Shown here: one piece after another, positions 8,298 to 17,208 of the stretch
How positions within the stretch are numbered: position 1 is the stretch's first letter
Layout of the letters: each line of letters begins with the position of its first letter
The notes under the pieces: model-generated
What the model was told of the DNA's origin: nothing
Databases searched by the model: none
What the model saw: the letters and a program-made list of their open reading frames with translations, nothing else
Position numbers and translations under genes: made by a program
From: PALSA-1296 sp038210275
GTDB taxonomy: Bacteria > Bacteroidota > Ignavibacteria > Palsa-1295
Assembly (NCBI GenBank): GCA_038210275.1
Contig: JBBQWV010000003.1
Span: 124,001-188,000, forward strand
Length of the DNA: 64,000 nucleotides
Reading direction: 5' to 3'

Positions 8298-9905
8298 CTA
8301 TTTCTTTAAAGCCTTCTTTTTCGACTTACGTTTTTTCTTTATTGGCTCGTTTACTTTTTCGGTTACGACACGAGCTTGCAAGAAAAGATGAAGGTAGTCT
8401 CTGCCGCCGGCTTTGGAATCGGTGCCGCTCATATTAAAGCCACCGAAAGGATGAACGCCGACTAATGCTCCGGTACATTTACGATTGAGATAAAGATTGC
8501 CTACAAAAAATTCTTTTGAAGCGCGTTCAAGTCTGGATCGATTCTTGGTATAGACTGCGCCGGTTAATCCGTACTCAGTATTATTGGCAACTTTAAGAGC
8601 TTCGTCAAAATCTTTGACAGGAATAATAGCAAGAACAGGTCCGAATATCTCTTCAAGAGACAGGCGAGATTCAGCCGGGATATCAGCAAAAACTGTTGGC
8701 TTTATGTAGAATCCTTCTTTTCCGAATGTTACGCCGCCGGTGATCAACTTGCCTTCAGATTTTCCGATCTTAATGTAATTCATGATCTTTTCCTGAGCGC
8801 GTTGATTCACCACAGGACCAATTGATTTATTCGAACTTGGATCGCCAATTTCAAGTTCTTCGACGAGTTCTTTGACTTTTGCAACGAGTCTTTCATAAAC
8901 AGGACGTTCTACAATTGCGCGCGAACAAGCAGAGCATTTTTGTCCTTGAAATCCAAACGCTGCTGCAACAATTCCCGCAGCTGCAACATCAACATCTGCA
9001 TCTTTGGAAACAATAATTCCGTCTTTACCGCCCATCTCTGCAATGACTCTCTTGATCCATTTCTGACCTTTTTCAGGAGTTGCTGCAAGCTGCGTGATGC
9101 GTAAACCAATTTCTTTTGAACCGGTGAAGGAAATAAAACGAGTGATCGGACTCTTGACAAGAAAGTCACCGATCTCCCCACCTGGCGCAGTAAAGAAATT
9201 CAAGACGCCATCCGGTAATCCGGCTTCTTGCATAATTTCAGCAAAGAGCCAACCCATCATCGGCGAATCGCTTGATGGCTTTAAAACGATCGTATTACCC
9301 GCAACAATAGCGGCGCTTGCAGTACCGACTAAGATAGCAAATGGAAAATTCCATGGCGGAACAATGACGCCAACTCCAAGAGGAAGATACTCTAAATACC
9401 CCCGCTCTCCTATATTTTTATGCACGGGCTGATGTCCGGCAAGGCGGTACATTTCTCTGGCATAAAATTCGAGAAAATCAATTGCTTCGGCTGTATCGGC
9501 ATCGGCTTCGAGGTAATTTTTGCCGACTTCCAGAACCATCCACGCATTAATCTCATACCTGCGCCGGCGAGTAATTGCTGCGGCTCGAACGAGGATATCA
9601 GCACGTTGATAGGGATCAAATGTCTTCCACGTCTCGAATGTTTTTGCTGCGGTATCAAGCGATCTTTGGGCAAGTCCAACAGTCCCCTTGCCAAACTTAC
9701 CAATTATTTCCTTAGGATGCGCAGGGTTTCTGGAGAGAATAAAATCATTTGAGCGAATTCGCTCCGATCCAATGAGAATCGGGTATTCTTTGTCGAGCGA
9801 AGCCCTTGCTTGAATCAGAGCATTTTCCATCGCGGCTTTTTCCTTTGGAAGCGAAAAATCCTTGTACAATTCATTTCGAAAATTTGATAGTCTCTTAGGG
9901 GGCAT
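8298..9905 (-). CDS. rocA: 1-pyrroline-5-carboxylate dehydrogenase
   Basis: NAD-dependent oxidation of glutamate semialdehyde/pyrroline-5-carboxylate to glutamate, the second step of proline and arginine catabolism. This aldehyde dehydrogenase has the Rossmann part with PPWNFPFAI, SFTGSKEIG and EMGGKDGIIV. The catalytic cysteine is in FQGQKCSACSRA, and the P5C-dehydrogenase signature HPFGGFNMSGTDSKAGG is present. At 535 residues it is about 20 longer than usual. The surplus is a very basic tail ending in KKKRKSKKKALKK. No proline dehydrogenase gene is nearby; the next gene on the strand is an E1-beta subunit 3 nt downstream. Confidence 0.93.
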   Translation of the reverse strand: MPPKRLSNFRNELYKDFSLPKEKAAMENALIQARASLDKEYPILIGSERIRSNDFILSRNPAHPKEIIGKFGKGTVGLAQRSLDTAAKTFETWKTFDPYQRADILVRAAAITRRRRYEINAWMVLEVGKNYLEADADTAEAIDFLEFYAREMYRLAGHQPVHKNIGERGYLEYLPLGVGVIVPPWNFPFAILVGTASAAIVAGNTIVLKPSSDSPMMGWLFAEIMQEAGLPDGVLNFFTAPGGEIGDFLVKSPITRFISFTGSKEIGLRITQLAATPEKGQKWIKRVIAEMGGKDGIIVSKDADVDVAAAGIVAAAFGFQGQKCSACSRAIVERPVYERLVAKVKELVEELEIGDPSSNKSIGPVVNQRAQEKIMNYIKIGKSEGKLITGGVTFGKEGFYIKPTVFADIPAESRLSLEEIFGPVLAIIPVKDFDEALKVANNTEYGLTGAVYTKNRSRLERASKEFFVGNLYLNRKCTGALVGVHPFGGFNMSGTDSKAGGRDYLHLFLQARVVTEKVNEPIKKKRKSKKKALKK

Positions 9906-10008
9906 ATTGATTAATCCTCTTAATGTCTCGACAAATATCTACTTTTGGAATCCACCTAACACGAAAACGACTGAATAGAATTCAATGCTTTAGCGGCGTT
10001 TCGGGCTT

Positions 10009-10575
10009 TTAATCGGTAAAAAGTGGACGGTAGCGATCCCTGATCCGGTCTATAAAGGCAAGAAGCGCCGGGAAAATCTTCCGTTGTTGTCCTGTGAGTA
10101 GATTAAATTCCGGTGCACATGTATTAGTTTTTACGGATAATTGCTTCTTGATATCAGTACGATAAATAATGATGGTGTATATATCTCCATCCGGACATTG
10201 CGGCGACACATCTGCTTCCTCAATTGTAAAAAGCGCGTCTTGTTTAATAAAAAAGAGCAAAGTATCTTCATCTTTTGGCTCCAAGAATGACATCCCTCTT
10301 GGAGATTTCCATCCTCCGCTCTTCAGTTGCTGCTCGGTATCAAAAGTCATTTGTCCGGCAGTATCTATCCAAATATTATCATGGGGTTTTGTCAGCGAGC
10401 CCAATGATCCAAAATAAAACCTATATTTGAATTTTTCCTGTGAAGCAGCAGTGAGTTTCGTCGGCTCAGATTTTTGGACAGATGAAGAAATGGCCGCAGG
10501 TTTTCCGCCTCCACAAGAAATGAAGATGACGGAAAGAAGAATAAGTGAAAAATTTAAAAAAGGTCGAGAAATCAT
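10009..10575 (-). CDS. Hypothetical lipoprotein
   Basis: A 188-residue protein with a lipoprotein signal peptide; the lipobox ISCG puts the lipidated cysteine at residue 21, so it is exported and membrane-anchored. After a serine/lysine linker the mature part has a pattern YRFYFGSLGSLTKPHDNIWIDTAG followed by alternating strands and one cysteine pair (C128 and C152 approximately) that could form a disulfide. I do not recognise the family. It starts 2 nt after the stop of the GH3 hexosaminidase gene, so it is probably made from the same mRNA; a role at the cell envelope is inferred from location only. Confidence 0.75.
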   Translation of the reverse strand: MISRPFLNFSLILLSVIFISCGGGKPAAISSSVQKSEPTKLTAASQEKFKYRFYFGSLGSLTKPHDNIWIDTAGQMTFDTEQQLKSGGWKSPRGMSFLEPKDEDTLLFFIKQDALFTIEEADVSPQCPDGDIYTIIIYRTDIKKQLSVKTNTCAPEFNLLTGQQRKIFPALLAFIDRIRDRYRPLFTD

Positions 10576-10577
10576 TC

Positions 10578-12137
10578 TTAATTAATATATTCTTGAACAA
10601 ATCGTAAGACTGCCTTAACCGATGGAATTGAATCGCTATACGTTCTAATAATGAAATCAGATTTTAATCTGATGAAATCTTCAGCGATATACGGATCGCC
10701 TATGCAGATCGCACCTAAAGGTTGAATTCCCTTGTTTTCGAGAATCTTAATCAACTCACCAACAACATGGTGAACTGTATTGGTTAAAGTTTCTTCCGTT
10801 AGTACGCCACGGGGTCTAAACAGAGTAATAATTAGAGGCTTAACCCCAAACCGTATTTCATTGTTATTTCTGCTTCCATTAAGTATCAACAATGGAATCG
10901 TGGGAAATACCATAGAAAAGAAATTTATCAATATCTCCCTTTGCCTTAATTCTTGCTTACTCCCTGTTGCAATAATTAATACGGAAGAAGGGGTTAGTGG
11001 TTTCGGAATATTCCCTTCAATATCAAGAGAGCTTTTTGCCACATTGTCTGCAATCAATTCATGTGTGCGCCACTCGACAGAAATTTCTGGCGGATCTGGA
11101 TTGATGTATTTATTTCGAAGAACTACTAATCTAGAAAAGATTTTTTCGATCGTAAGTTTTGAAATTCTATTCTCAGTGACGGCTTTACTTAACCCCTTGA
11201 ATGCGGCTATTGGGTCGGTTGGCATTAAAAGTATATCCGTCCCGGCTAATACGGAGCGTATTGCTATTTCCGCCGTATCGTTAATGACTTGCTGCAATCC
11301 ATACATTTCGAGTGAGTCGGTGATGATAACACCGTTGAAATTCAAAGTTTCGCGTAGTAATTTTTGTGTCAAAAAAGAAGAAATCGTTGCCGGCAGATTT
11401 CCTTCCCATTCATTTGCTCCAAGACTTTGGGCAAGTTTCGGCGCAGCGATATGACCTGTCATTATAGAAGGAATTCCAATTCCAGCGAGATGTTTGAAAG
11501 GGAGAAGCTCCGTTGATTCAAATTCTTTCGCCGATCTATTTATTGATGGTAAAGCGCGATGTGAATCTATAGTTGTATCACCATGTCCCGGAAAATGTTT
11601 CGCAGTGGCGATGATTCCCGCGCTTTCCAAGCCTTCGAAAAAACTTTGTGCGCACTCAGCAACTGCTTCCGGATCACCCGAAAAAGAACGAATATTAATG
11701 ATAGGGTTCTTCGGGTTAGAATTGATATCGGCTACAGGAGCGAAATTCCAATGCAAACCAAGCGCTGACATTTCTATACCAATTGCCTGAGCTACTTGCT
11801 TTATCCCTTTTTGATCTCCCATTCTTTCGAGAGCCATGAGATGCGGGAATTCAGTGCCGCCACTATGGAGGCGCATGGGAAGCCCCCATTCGCAATCGCA
11901 AGACATAAGAAGCATCGGCGAACCGATATTCTTTGCCTTTGCTTGTAACTCAGCAAGTATTATAGGAAGGTTTTCAAGAGTGCCACCAAAGATACAGAAA
12001 CCGCCGACGAACTTATTTTCTATAAGTGTATCAATAAAAACTCTATAGTTTGTGTCAGTCTCATACTTCCCTATTTCAAGGCGTGGCATGATCAACGAAC
12101 CGAGTATATCGTCGATATTTTGATTGGTCGTATTCAC
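10578..12137 (-). CDS. nagZ: GH3 beta-N-acetylhexosaminidase (NagZ-like)
   Basis: Family 3 glycosidase that removes terminal N-acetylglucosamine, typically from peptidoglycan fragments. The signature KHFPGHGDTTIDSH contains the loop Asp-His dyad that acts as acid/base in NagZ enzymes. The nucleophile aspartate is in VIITDSLEMYG. After the (beta/alpha)8 domain (about 1-340) there is a C-terminal domain of about 180 residues resembling the second GH3 domain. The GTG at 12137 is chosen as start because it gives NTTNQNIDDILGSLIMPRLE directly before the conserved core. A TTG at 12182 would add 15 residues and overlap the divergent neighbour's alternative start. No signal peptide is obvious. It is followed at 2 nt by a lipoprotein gene. 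Confidence 0.85.
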   Translation of the reverse strand: MNTTNQNIDDILGSLIMPRLEIGKYETDTNYRVFIDTLIENKFVGGFCIFGGTLENLPIILAELQAKAKNIGSPMLLMSCDCEWGLPMRLHSGGTEFPHLMALERMGDQKGIKQVAQAIGIEMSALGLHWNFAPVADINSNPKNPIINIRSFSGDPEAVAECAQSFFEGLESAGIIATAKHFPGHGDTTIDSHRALPSINRSAKEFESTELLPFKHLAGIGIPSIMTGHIAAPKLAQSLGANEWEGNLPATISSFLTQKLLRETLNFNGVIITDSLEMYGLQQVINDTAEIAIRSVLAGTDILLMPTDPIAAFKGLSKAVTENRISKLTIEKIFSRLVVLRNKYINPDPPEISVEWRTHELIADNVAKSSLDIEGNIPKPLTPSSVLIIATGSKQELRQREILINFFSMVFPTIPLLILNGSRNNNEIRFGVKPLIITLFRPRGVLTEETLTNTVHHVVGELIKILENKGIQPLGAICIGDPYIAEDFIRLKSDFIIRTYSDSIPSVKAVLRFVQEYIN

Positions 12138-12203
12138 AGAAGTAAATAACAAACTAAAAGATGAATGAATCTCTCTTTTCAAATTATTCGTTTACTCTTT
12201 GTA

Positions 12204-12773
12204 GTGAATAAAATTAAAGAAATCGAAGAGTATAGCAATCCCGTTCGTCAACTTCTTGACGAACATGAGGCATTCCGTATTTCGTGCAACGATCTTCTTG
12301 GTTTTCTTGAAAGGCTCGAAAAAGAGGAATACCGGGCTTCTATAAAAACAAGCGATTACGCTATGATGCTCAAAACGCGAGAGAATATTCGGGAGCATCT
12401 CAACGTACATCTGATTAAAGAAGAAGAAATATTCTTTCCACGTCTGGAAAAACTTGTTCCTCAGGGACGCATTAAGTTTTTGTATCTAAATTACGACCAC
12501 GAATATCTTCGCAACTACTTCGAAGATTTTTGTAGCATTGTCAGCGATTATGAAAATGATCGTGTTCCAATACACGTCACAGTCAGAAAACTTATCGAGA
12601 CAGGAAAGCTGATCATTCATAATCTGCTTCAGCATATTCTTGCTGAGGATACTGTATATTTTGAACTTGCTGAATCCGGATTTAGCCGTGAAGAGTTAGA
12701 GGATATGGGTAGAGAAATGAAACAGCTTGAAGCAAGACTCAAAGAAGAAACACATCAACCAGCTAACCAATGA
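12204..12773 (+). CDS. Hemerythrin-like domain protein
   Basis: A 189-residue all-helical protein from the GTG at 12204 (an ATG at 12165 would add 13 residues and overlap the divergent gene). Helices carry the iron-ligand pattern of the hemerythrin HHE family: HEAF, HLNVHLIKEEEIFFPRLE, DHEYLRNYFEDF and HNLLQHILAEDTVYF. Such proteins bind a di-iron centre and handle oxygen, nitric oxide or iron, or repair iron-sulfur clusters. Its stop overlaps the start of the downstream helicase-nuclease by 4 nt (ATGA), so translation is coupled. The downstream enzyme appears to carry an iron-sulfur cluster, which makes a protective role conceivable but unproven. Confidence 0.82.
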   Translation: MNKIKEIEEYSNPVRQLLDEHEAFRISCNDLLGFLERLEKEEYRASIKTSDYAMMLKTRENIREHLNVHLIKEEEIFFPRLEKLVPQGRIKFLYLNYDHEYLRNYFEDFCSIVSDYENDRVPIHVTVRKLIETGKLIIHNLLQHILAEDTVYFELAESGFSREELEDMGREMKQLEARLKEETHQPANQ

Positions 12774-15700
12774 ACCTCACTCCCTCGCAACTTTCGGCTC
12801 TGAACCTCGCCTCGCATACGGCAATAATTGCAAATGCCGGATCGGGAAAAACCGCTGTTCTCGTCGAACGATATCTCAAAATTCTAGTAGAAAATCCTGA
12901 TCTGCATCCGAGAAACATTGTTGCGATTACTTTTACAGACTCTTCTGCCAGGGACCTCAGGAAAAAGATTACAGATGCTTTGAATGAGCGTCTGAAGAAT
13001 TCTGATGAAGGAAAGGAACGGGTCAGGCTACTTGAAATTAAAAGGCAGTTAGGAAGTGCATTCATCTCCACCATCCATTCTTTTTGCATTCAGCTATTAC
13101 GTACATATCCTGTTGAAGGAAACGTGGACGCTTCTTTTACTATCTTATCAAGTCCTGAGGATCAGCTTCTCAGTGAAGAATGCGTACGATCAACTTTCTA
13201 TGATATTTTAGAAGTGGCTTACGCAGATCAGGATTCTCCTGAAACATTGCTGCTCCCTGTCTTCAGACTTTTCGGGCGAAGAAAGGTCACTTCTCTAATT
13301 CATTATTTTCTGAATTCAAGATTCAAAATTATTCAACTCACAAAAAATATTTACTCGCAAAGTAACGAAGAAATCCTTAGAAGCTGGAGAGAGCAAGTAG
13401 ATGCTGAGATCGAGACTCAGTTGTTGAAGTTGCCGGATGTTTCTTTTTTTCTTAAACATATTAATCGAGTCAAAAAAAATACAACCCAGATAAAAGCGGA
13501 AGAAGCAATTCTGGCATACATGTCCGCCGAAGGGAATGTCGCAAAAATAAATTCTTATACAGAACTTTTAAATGCTATCCTAACAAAAGAATATAGTTTA
13601 AGAAAAGCGCTTTTCTCCAAAAACGATGATATTTCGGAATATGAGTTCTTTGCTGAAGAATTGGCAAAACCAATGATCGGATACGGAGGCTTATTCGAAT
13701 CTTATATCTTATCACAAAATAATCCGTTATCTCAAGAACAGTACTTAACTTATTGCAGACAAGTACTTCAAATTTATGAACGAGTATTGGAAGAATACAC
13801 TCTTCAGAAATTAAATTATAGTTTTCTTGATTATGACGACGTGATAGAATACGCACTTAAACTTGTGCAAAAACCTGAAATACAAGCAGAGCTTATTAAG
13901 CGATTCTCTCATATTTTGATAGATGAGTATCAGGATACAGATGCGGCACAGTATGAGATCGCAAAAACTCTCACGGGCAATTTTAATGATGAGAATAGAT
14001 TGACTGTCGTTGGAGATCCAAAGCAATCAATATATTCATTTCGCAATGCCGATCTTGAACTTTATCTTAGCACAATACGCGAAATATCGGCAGTGCATTC
14101 AACGAATTCTCCAGTCGTTCTTTCCGAGACCTTCCGAATTCTATCTCATCCGCTTGCCTTTATAAATACAGTTTCTGAATATCTATTTGATGAAGATGCT
14201 GATAATATATCAAAATTTGAGTTTACACCTTTGATTGAAGGTCGTAACGATTCCAAAAACGGAATGGTAGAAATATTACTTCCTCTTAATGTTAAAGAAC
14301 CACAATCCTTTTCTCAAGATGAAACCGAAGAAGGATATCCAGAAGATGAAGTAAATGCAAATGAAATTCAGCTCATTGCTCTAAAAATTAAGGAGATCAC
14401 TTCGAATAATTCAGAGAAATATTTTATCGAGGAGAAGGATATTCCTTCGCGTCCCCCTCACTTTAGCGAAATCGCAATCTTATTAAGGAGCCGCACTCAT
14501 CAATCCGAGATCGAGTATGAATTGCGAAGAAATAATATACCATTTGTAACTTATGGCGGTAAAGGATTTTATTCAAGAGCAGAGATCATTGATATAACAA
14601 ATTATCTCCGATTTCTTATTAATGCAAATGACGATATCGCCCTTGTCGGAATTCTTCGTTCACCATATTTTGGACTGAGCGATATTGATCTATACCGACT
14701 TGCTCCTGAAAGAAACTCCATCTCGAATCTTTGGCAAAGACTAACTCTCTATTTCGATCAAGACGGAAATAATACCATTATTTCCAGAGCATATACGCAA
14801 TTAAGTGAGAATTTGCAATTGGTTGGAAGAGTCAGTACACAATTTCTATTGCAAAAGATCGTTGAAGAATCAGGAATTCTTGGTACTCTTCAGTCGCTTC
14901 ACGGCGGTCATCAGAAAATTGCAAACCTTGAAAAGTATCTGCGTTTTGCCCTTGTATTCAGCAAGGAAGGATATTCAGGCACCTTTGATTTTATCGAAAG
15001 AATAGCGCTGCTGATGGAGCGTGATGAAATGGAGGCACAAGCGGAACCTCAGACTGATCTAAACGCCGTTCATCTCATGACGATTCATAACTCTAAGGGA
15101 CTTGAATTCCCTATTGTTTTTTTGCCGTATCTCCATACAAGTCTCATAAAAAAGGATCAGCGCAATATTTGGTCGAGACTTGATAAAGATCTTGGTATTG
15201 GAGTCGATCTTCCCGAACAATCAAAAACACAACCTGTTGTTGAATTATTAAAGATCAAAGTGCGTGAAATGGAAATTGAGGAAGAGAAGAGAATATTCTA
15301 CGTTGCGATGACACGCGCAAGAGACCATCTGATTCTTTCTGCTTCTCCTAAAAAGAAATATGAGAATACAAGAATAGATTGGGTGTTCAAAGCGATAGAT
15401 TTTGAGCCGACTCAAGATGATTGTTCATCGGTTACTTTAGATACTACTATAACTAAATATCGTACTGAGAATGACGATCCGAAAACTTTTACGGAGTCTA
15501 TCCAAATTGATATCCCAATAATCAGGGATATTATGGAAAGTGAAGTCTCTGAGGTTGAGATGGATGAAGAAGTTGTCGAACCAACATTTCAATTTCTTCT
15601 TGGGGATACCAATCCATCCGAAAGCATCGGTCGCTATAGTCCCTCGCAGATACTGACATATCTCGAATGTCCGACAAAGTATTATCTTAGGTATTACTTA

Positions 15701-16468
15701 GGATTGCCCGAAGAAGAAAAACTCCCATACTATAACGAACCTGACACACTTGCAGAAAATGTTCAGGGAAGTTTGTTCGGACAAGTGCTGCACAAAGTTC
15801 TTGAAAGATCAAATGATTTTGTTGCCGATAAGTTCATTGACCTGAGTTTGCTTGACGATACTTATGTTTCAGTAAGTAATGATCTTCAGCTTTCTGAAGA
15901 ATTACAAAAGAGATACATTGATAGGGTAAGAGCAGATATACAAAACGTCTATTCAAATATAATAGGAAAACAAGCCCTGCGTGCAACGGAATATTATACT
16001 GAGCTTCCCCTTCGTTCAAAACTTCAGACTGGACAGATGCTCTCTGGGATTATTGACAGATTGTTCCTTGATGAAGATGGTGTCTGGAATATCCTCGATT
16101 ATAAAACAGATTTACGCGAGAATGTACAGAAGAAAACTCGGTATGAATTCCAAATGCAATTCTACGCCTACCTGGTTTCTCTCTTTTATAATCAGAAAAC
16201 AGTAAAAGCTCATATCCTTTATACGAATTCAGGGAATTTACTATCGTTTGATTTTTCCCAAGCAGATTTTAACGGTATTGGAAACAGATTAGAAAATCTG
16301 GTATCAGAGATCAGAGCACAAAAAAAACTAAAATCTCTGAATGAGATCACTCGCAATCTTTCACATTGTCCCGAATGTCCATATTTTGATCAGCAGAAAA
16401 ATATCTGTATAGCAGATGTTGGAGAAAATAAAAATACGATGGACATAGAATTAATATTAAACTTCTAA
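12770..16468 (+). CDS. addA: AddA/RecB-type UvrD helicase with PD-(D/E)XK nuclease
   Basis: ATP-dependent helicase-nuclease for processing double-strand breaks, 1232 residues. The superfamily 1A motifs are in order: Walker A ANAGSGKTAV at 21-30, ILIDEYQDTDAAQYEI (Walker B), VVGDPKQSIYSFRNAD, VHLMTIHNSKGLEFPIVFLP and RIFYVAMTRARDHLIL. The C-terminal nuclease has GQVLHKVLE, the catalytic LSGIIDRLF ... WNILDYKTD and QMQFYAYL. Four cysteines (C967, then C1200, C1203 and C1213) bracket the nuclease, as in the iron-sulfur-stapled nucleases of AddB type. No addB-like gene is adjacent. Whether it works alone or with a distant partner is open. It converges with the next gene with only 2 bp between them. 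Confidence 0.88.
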   Translation: MNLTPSQLSALNLASHTAIIANAGSGKTAVLVERYLKILVENPDLHPRNIVAITFTDSSARDLRKKITDALNERLKNSDEGKERVRLLEIKRQLGSAFISTIHSFCIQLLRTYPVEGNVDASFTILSSPEDQLLSEECVRSTFYDILEVAYADQDSPETLLLPVFRLFGRRKVTSLIHYFLNSRFKIIQLTKNIYSQSNEEILRSWREQVDAEIETQLLKLPDVSFFLKHINRVKKNTTQIKAEEAILAYMSAEGNVAKINSYTELLNAILTKEYSLRKALFSKNDDISEYEFFAEELAKPMIGYGGLFESYILSQNNPLSQEQYLTYCRQVLQIYERVLEEYTLQKLNYSFLDYDDVIEYALKLVQKPEIQAELIKRFSHILIDEYQDTDAAQYEIAKTLTGNFNDENRLTVVGDPKQSIYSFRNADLELYLSTIREISAVHSTNSPVVLSETFRILSHPLAFINTVSEYLFDEDADNISKFEFTPLIEGRNDSKNGMVEILLPLNVKEPQSFSQDETEEGYPEDEVNANEIQLIALKIKEITSNNSEKYFIEEKDIPSRPPHFSEIAILLRSRTHQSEIEYELRRNNIPFVTYGGKGFYSRAEIIDITNYLRFLINANDDIALVGILRSPYFGLSDIDLYRLAPERNSISNLWQRLTLYFDQDGNNTIISRAYTQLSENLQLVGRVSTQFLLQKIVEESGILGTLQSLHGGHQKIANLEKYLRFALVFSKEGYSGTFDFIERIALLMERDEMEAQAEPQTDLNAVHLMTIHNSKGLEFPIVFLPYLHTSLIKKDQRNIWSRLDKDLGIGVDLPEQSKTQPVVELLKIKVREMEIEEEKRIFYVAMTRARDHLILSASPKKKYENTRIDWVFKAIDFEPTQDDCSSVTLDTTITKYRTENDDPKTFTESIQIDIPIIRDIMESEVSEVEMDEEVVEPTFQFLLGDTNPSESIGRYSPSQILTYLECPTKYYLRYYLGLPEEEKLPYYNEPDTLAENVQGSLFGQVLHKVLERSNDFVADKFIDLSLLDDTYVSVSNDLQLSEELQKRYIDRVRADIQNVYSNIIGKQALRATEYYTELPLRSKLQTGQMLSGIIDRLFLDEDGVWNILDYKTDLRENVQKKTRYEFQMQFYAYLVSLFYNQKTVKAHILYTNSGNLLSFDFSQADFNGIGNRLENLVSEIRAQKKLKSLNEITRNLSHCPECPYFDQQKNICIADVGENKNTMDIELILNF

Positions 16469-16470
16469 AA

Positions 16471-17208
16471 TTACTTTAACGCAACAGATACACCGGCAAG
16501 GTAACCAATTTCAAATACGCTTCTGAGCGCAGGACCATTATACATGGTAAGACATTCTGATATAGGCGCTATTGAAGGAAATCCCCAAATCCTCACTGAG
16601 CCTGTCAAACCTATATCCAATGAGTTATTCGTAAATAAAGTATATCTCCCTCGAATAAAAGATGAGATAAGAAAGCCGCTCCATGTATCACATGATTCAA
16701 AAGATTTCTGTTCAGTAGTCGAAATATTTTTTACGTTTGCAGTTGCTCCGCCGAAACCATAACCGAGGCTAATACCGAGTCCCAAACGAAATACATCAGT
16801 ACGGATGAGAGTACGTATTCCTTCAAGCCCGAGTGTAGTCATCGAAAGGCGCTCTGCAATTTCGGCATTGTACGGCGTTGTTGCACTATTGGGTAAATCA
16901 CTCCACAGCCCGGCATGAGTGCGCTGTTCGCTTACTCGCTCAAGAACCACTGAAAGAGATTGGACATAATTCGTTGCAACCTGGTAGCGCAGATTCCAAA
17001 TCAATGGCTGCTTAAAAAAATTAGTTTGCTCATTTCCTGATGCGACAAATGGAGCCTGACCCGCGTAAGCAAATGAAAATCCGATCTCGCGATTCGTATG
17101 CTGGGCGAATGCAGAATCAGAGAGAATGAACGACGCAATAAAAAAGGTATGGATAGCGATAAAACGAAATCCATACCCGGTAAGTATTCTCAAAGCCAAT
17201 TTGATCAA
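16471..17208 (-). CDS. Probable outer-membrane beta-barrel protein
   Basis: A 245-residue protein with an N-terminal signal peptide ending near SAFAQ, then alternating hydrophobic/polar strands rich in Gly and aromatic residues (REIGFSFAYAG, TTLGLEGIRTL, RLGLGISLGYGFGG) and a last strand ending in SVALK. This pattern suits an 8-10-stranded barrel. The start is a TTG that overlaps the sdhA stop (TTGA), so the gene is translationally coupled to sdhA. No function can be assigned. Homologues in this phylum are usually annotated only as outer-membrane proteins. Confidence 0.65.
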   Translation of the reverse strand: MIKLALRILTGYGFRFIAIHTFFIASFILSDSAFAQHTNREIGFSFAYAGQAPFVASGNEQTNFFKQPLIWNLRYQVATNYVQSLSVVLERVSEQRTHAGLWSDLPNSATTPYNAEIAERLSMTTLGLEGIRTLIRTDVFRLGLGISLGYGFGGATANVKNISTTEQKSFESCDTWSGFLISSFIRGRYTLFTNNSLDIGLTGSVRIWGFPSIAPISECLTMYNGPALRSVFEIGYLAGVSVALK

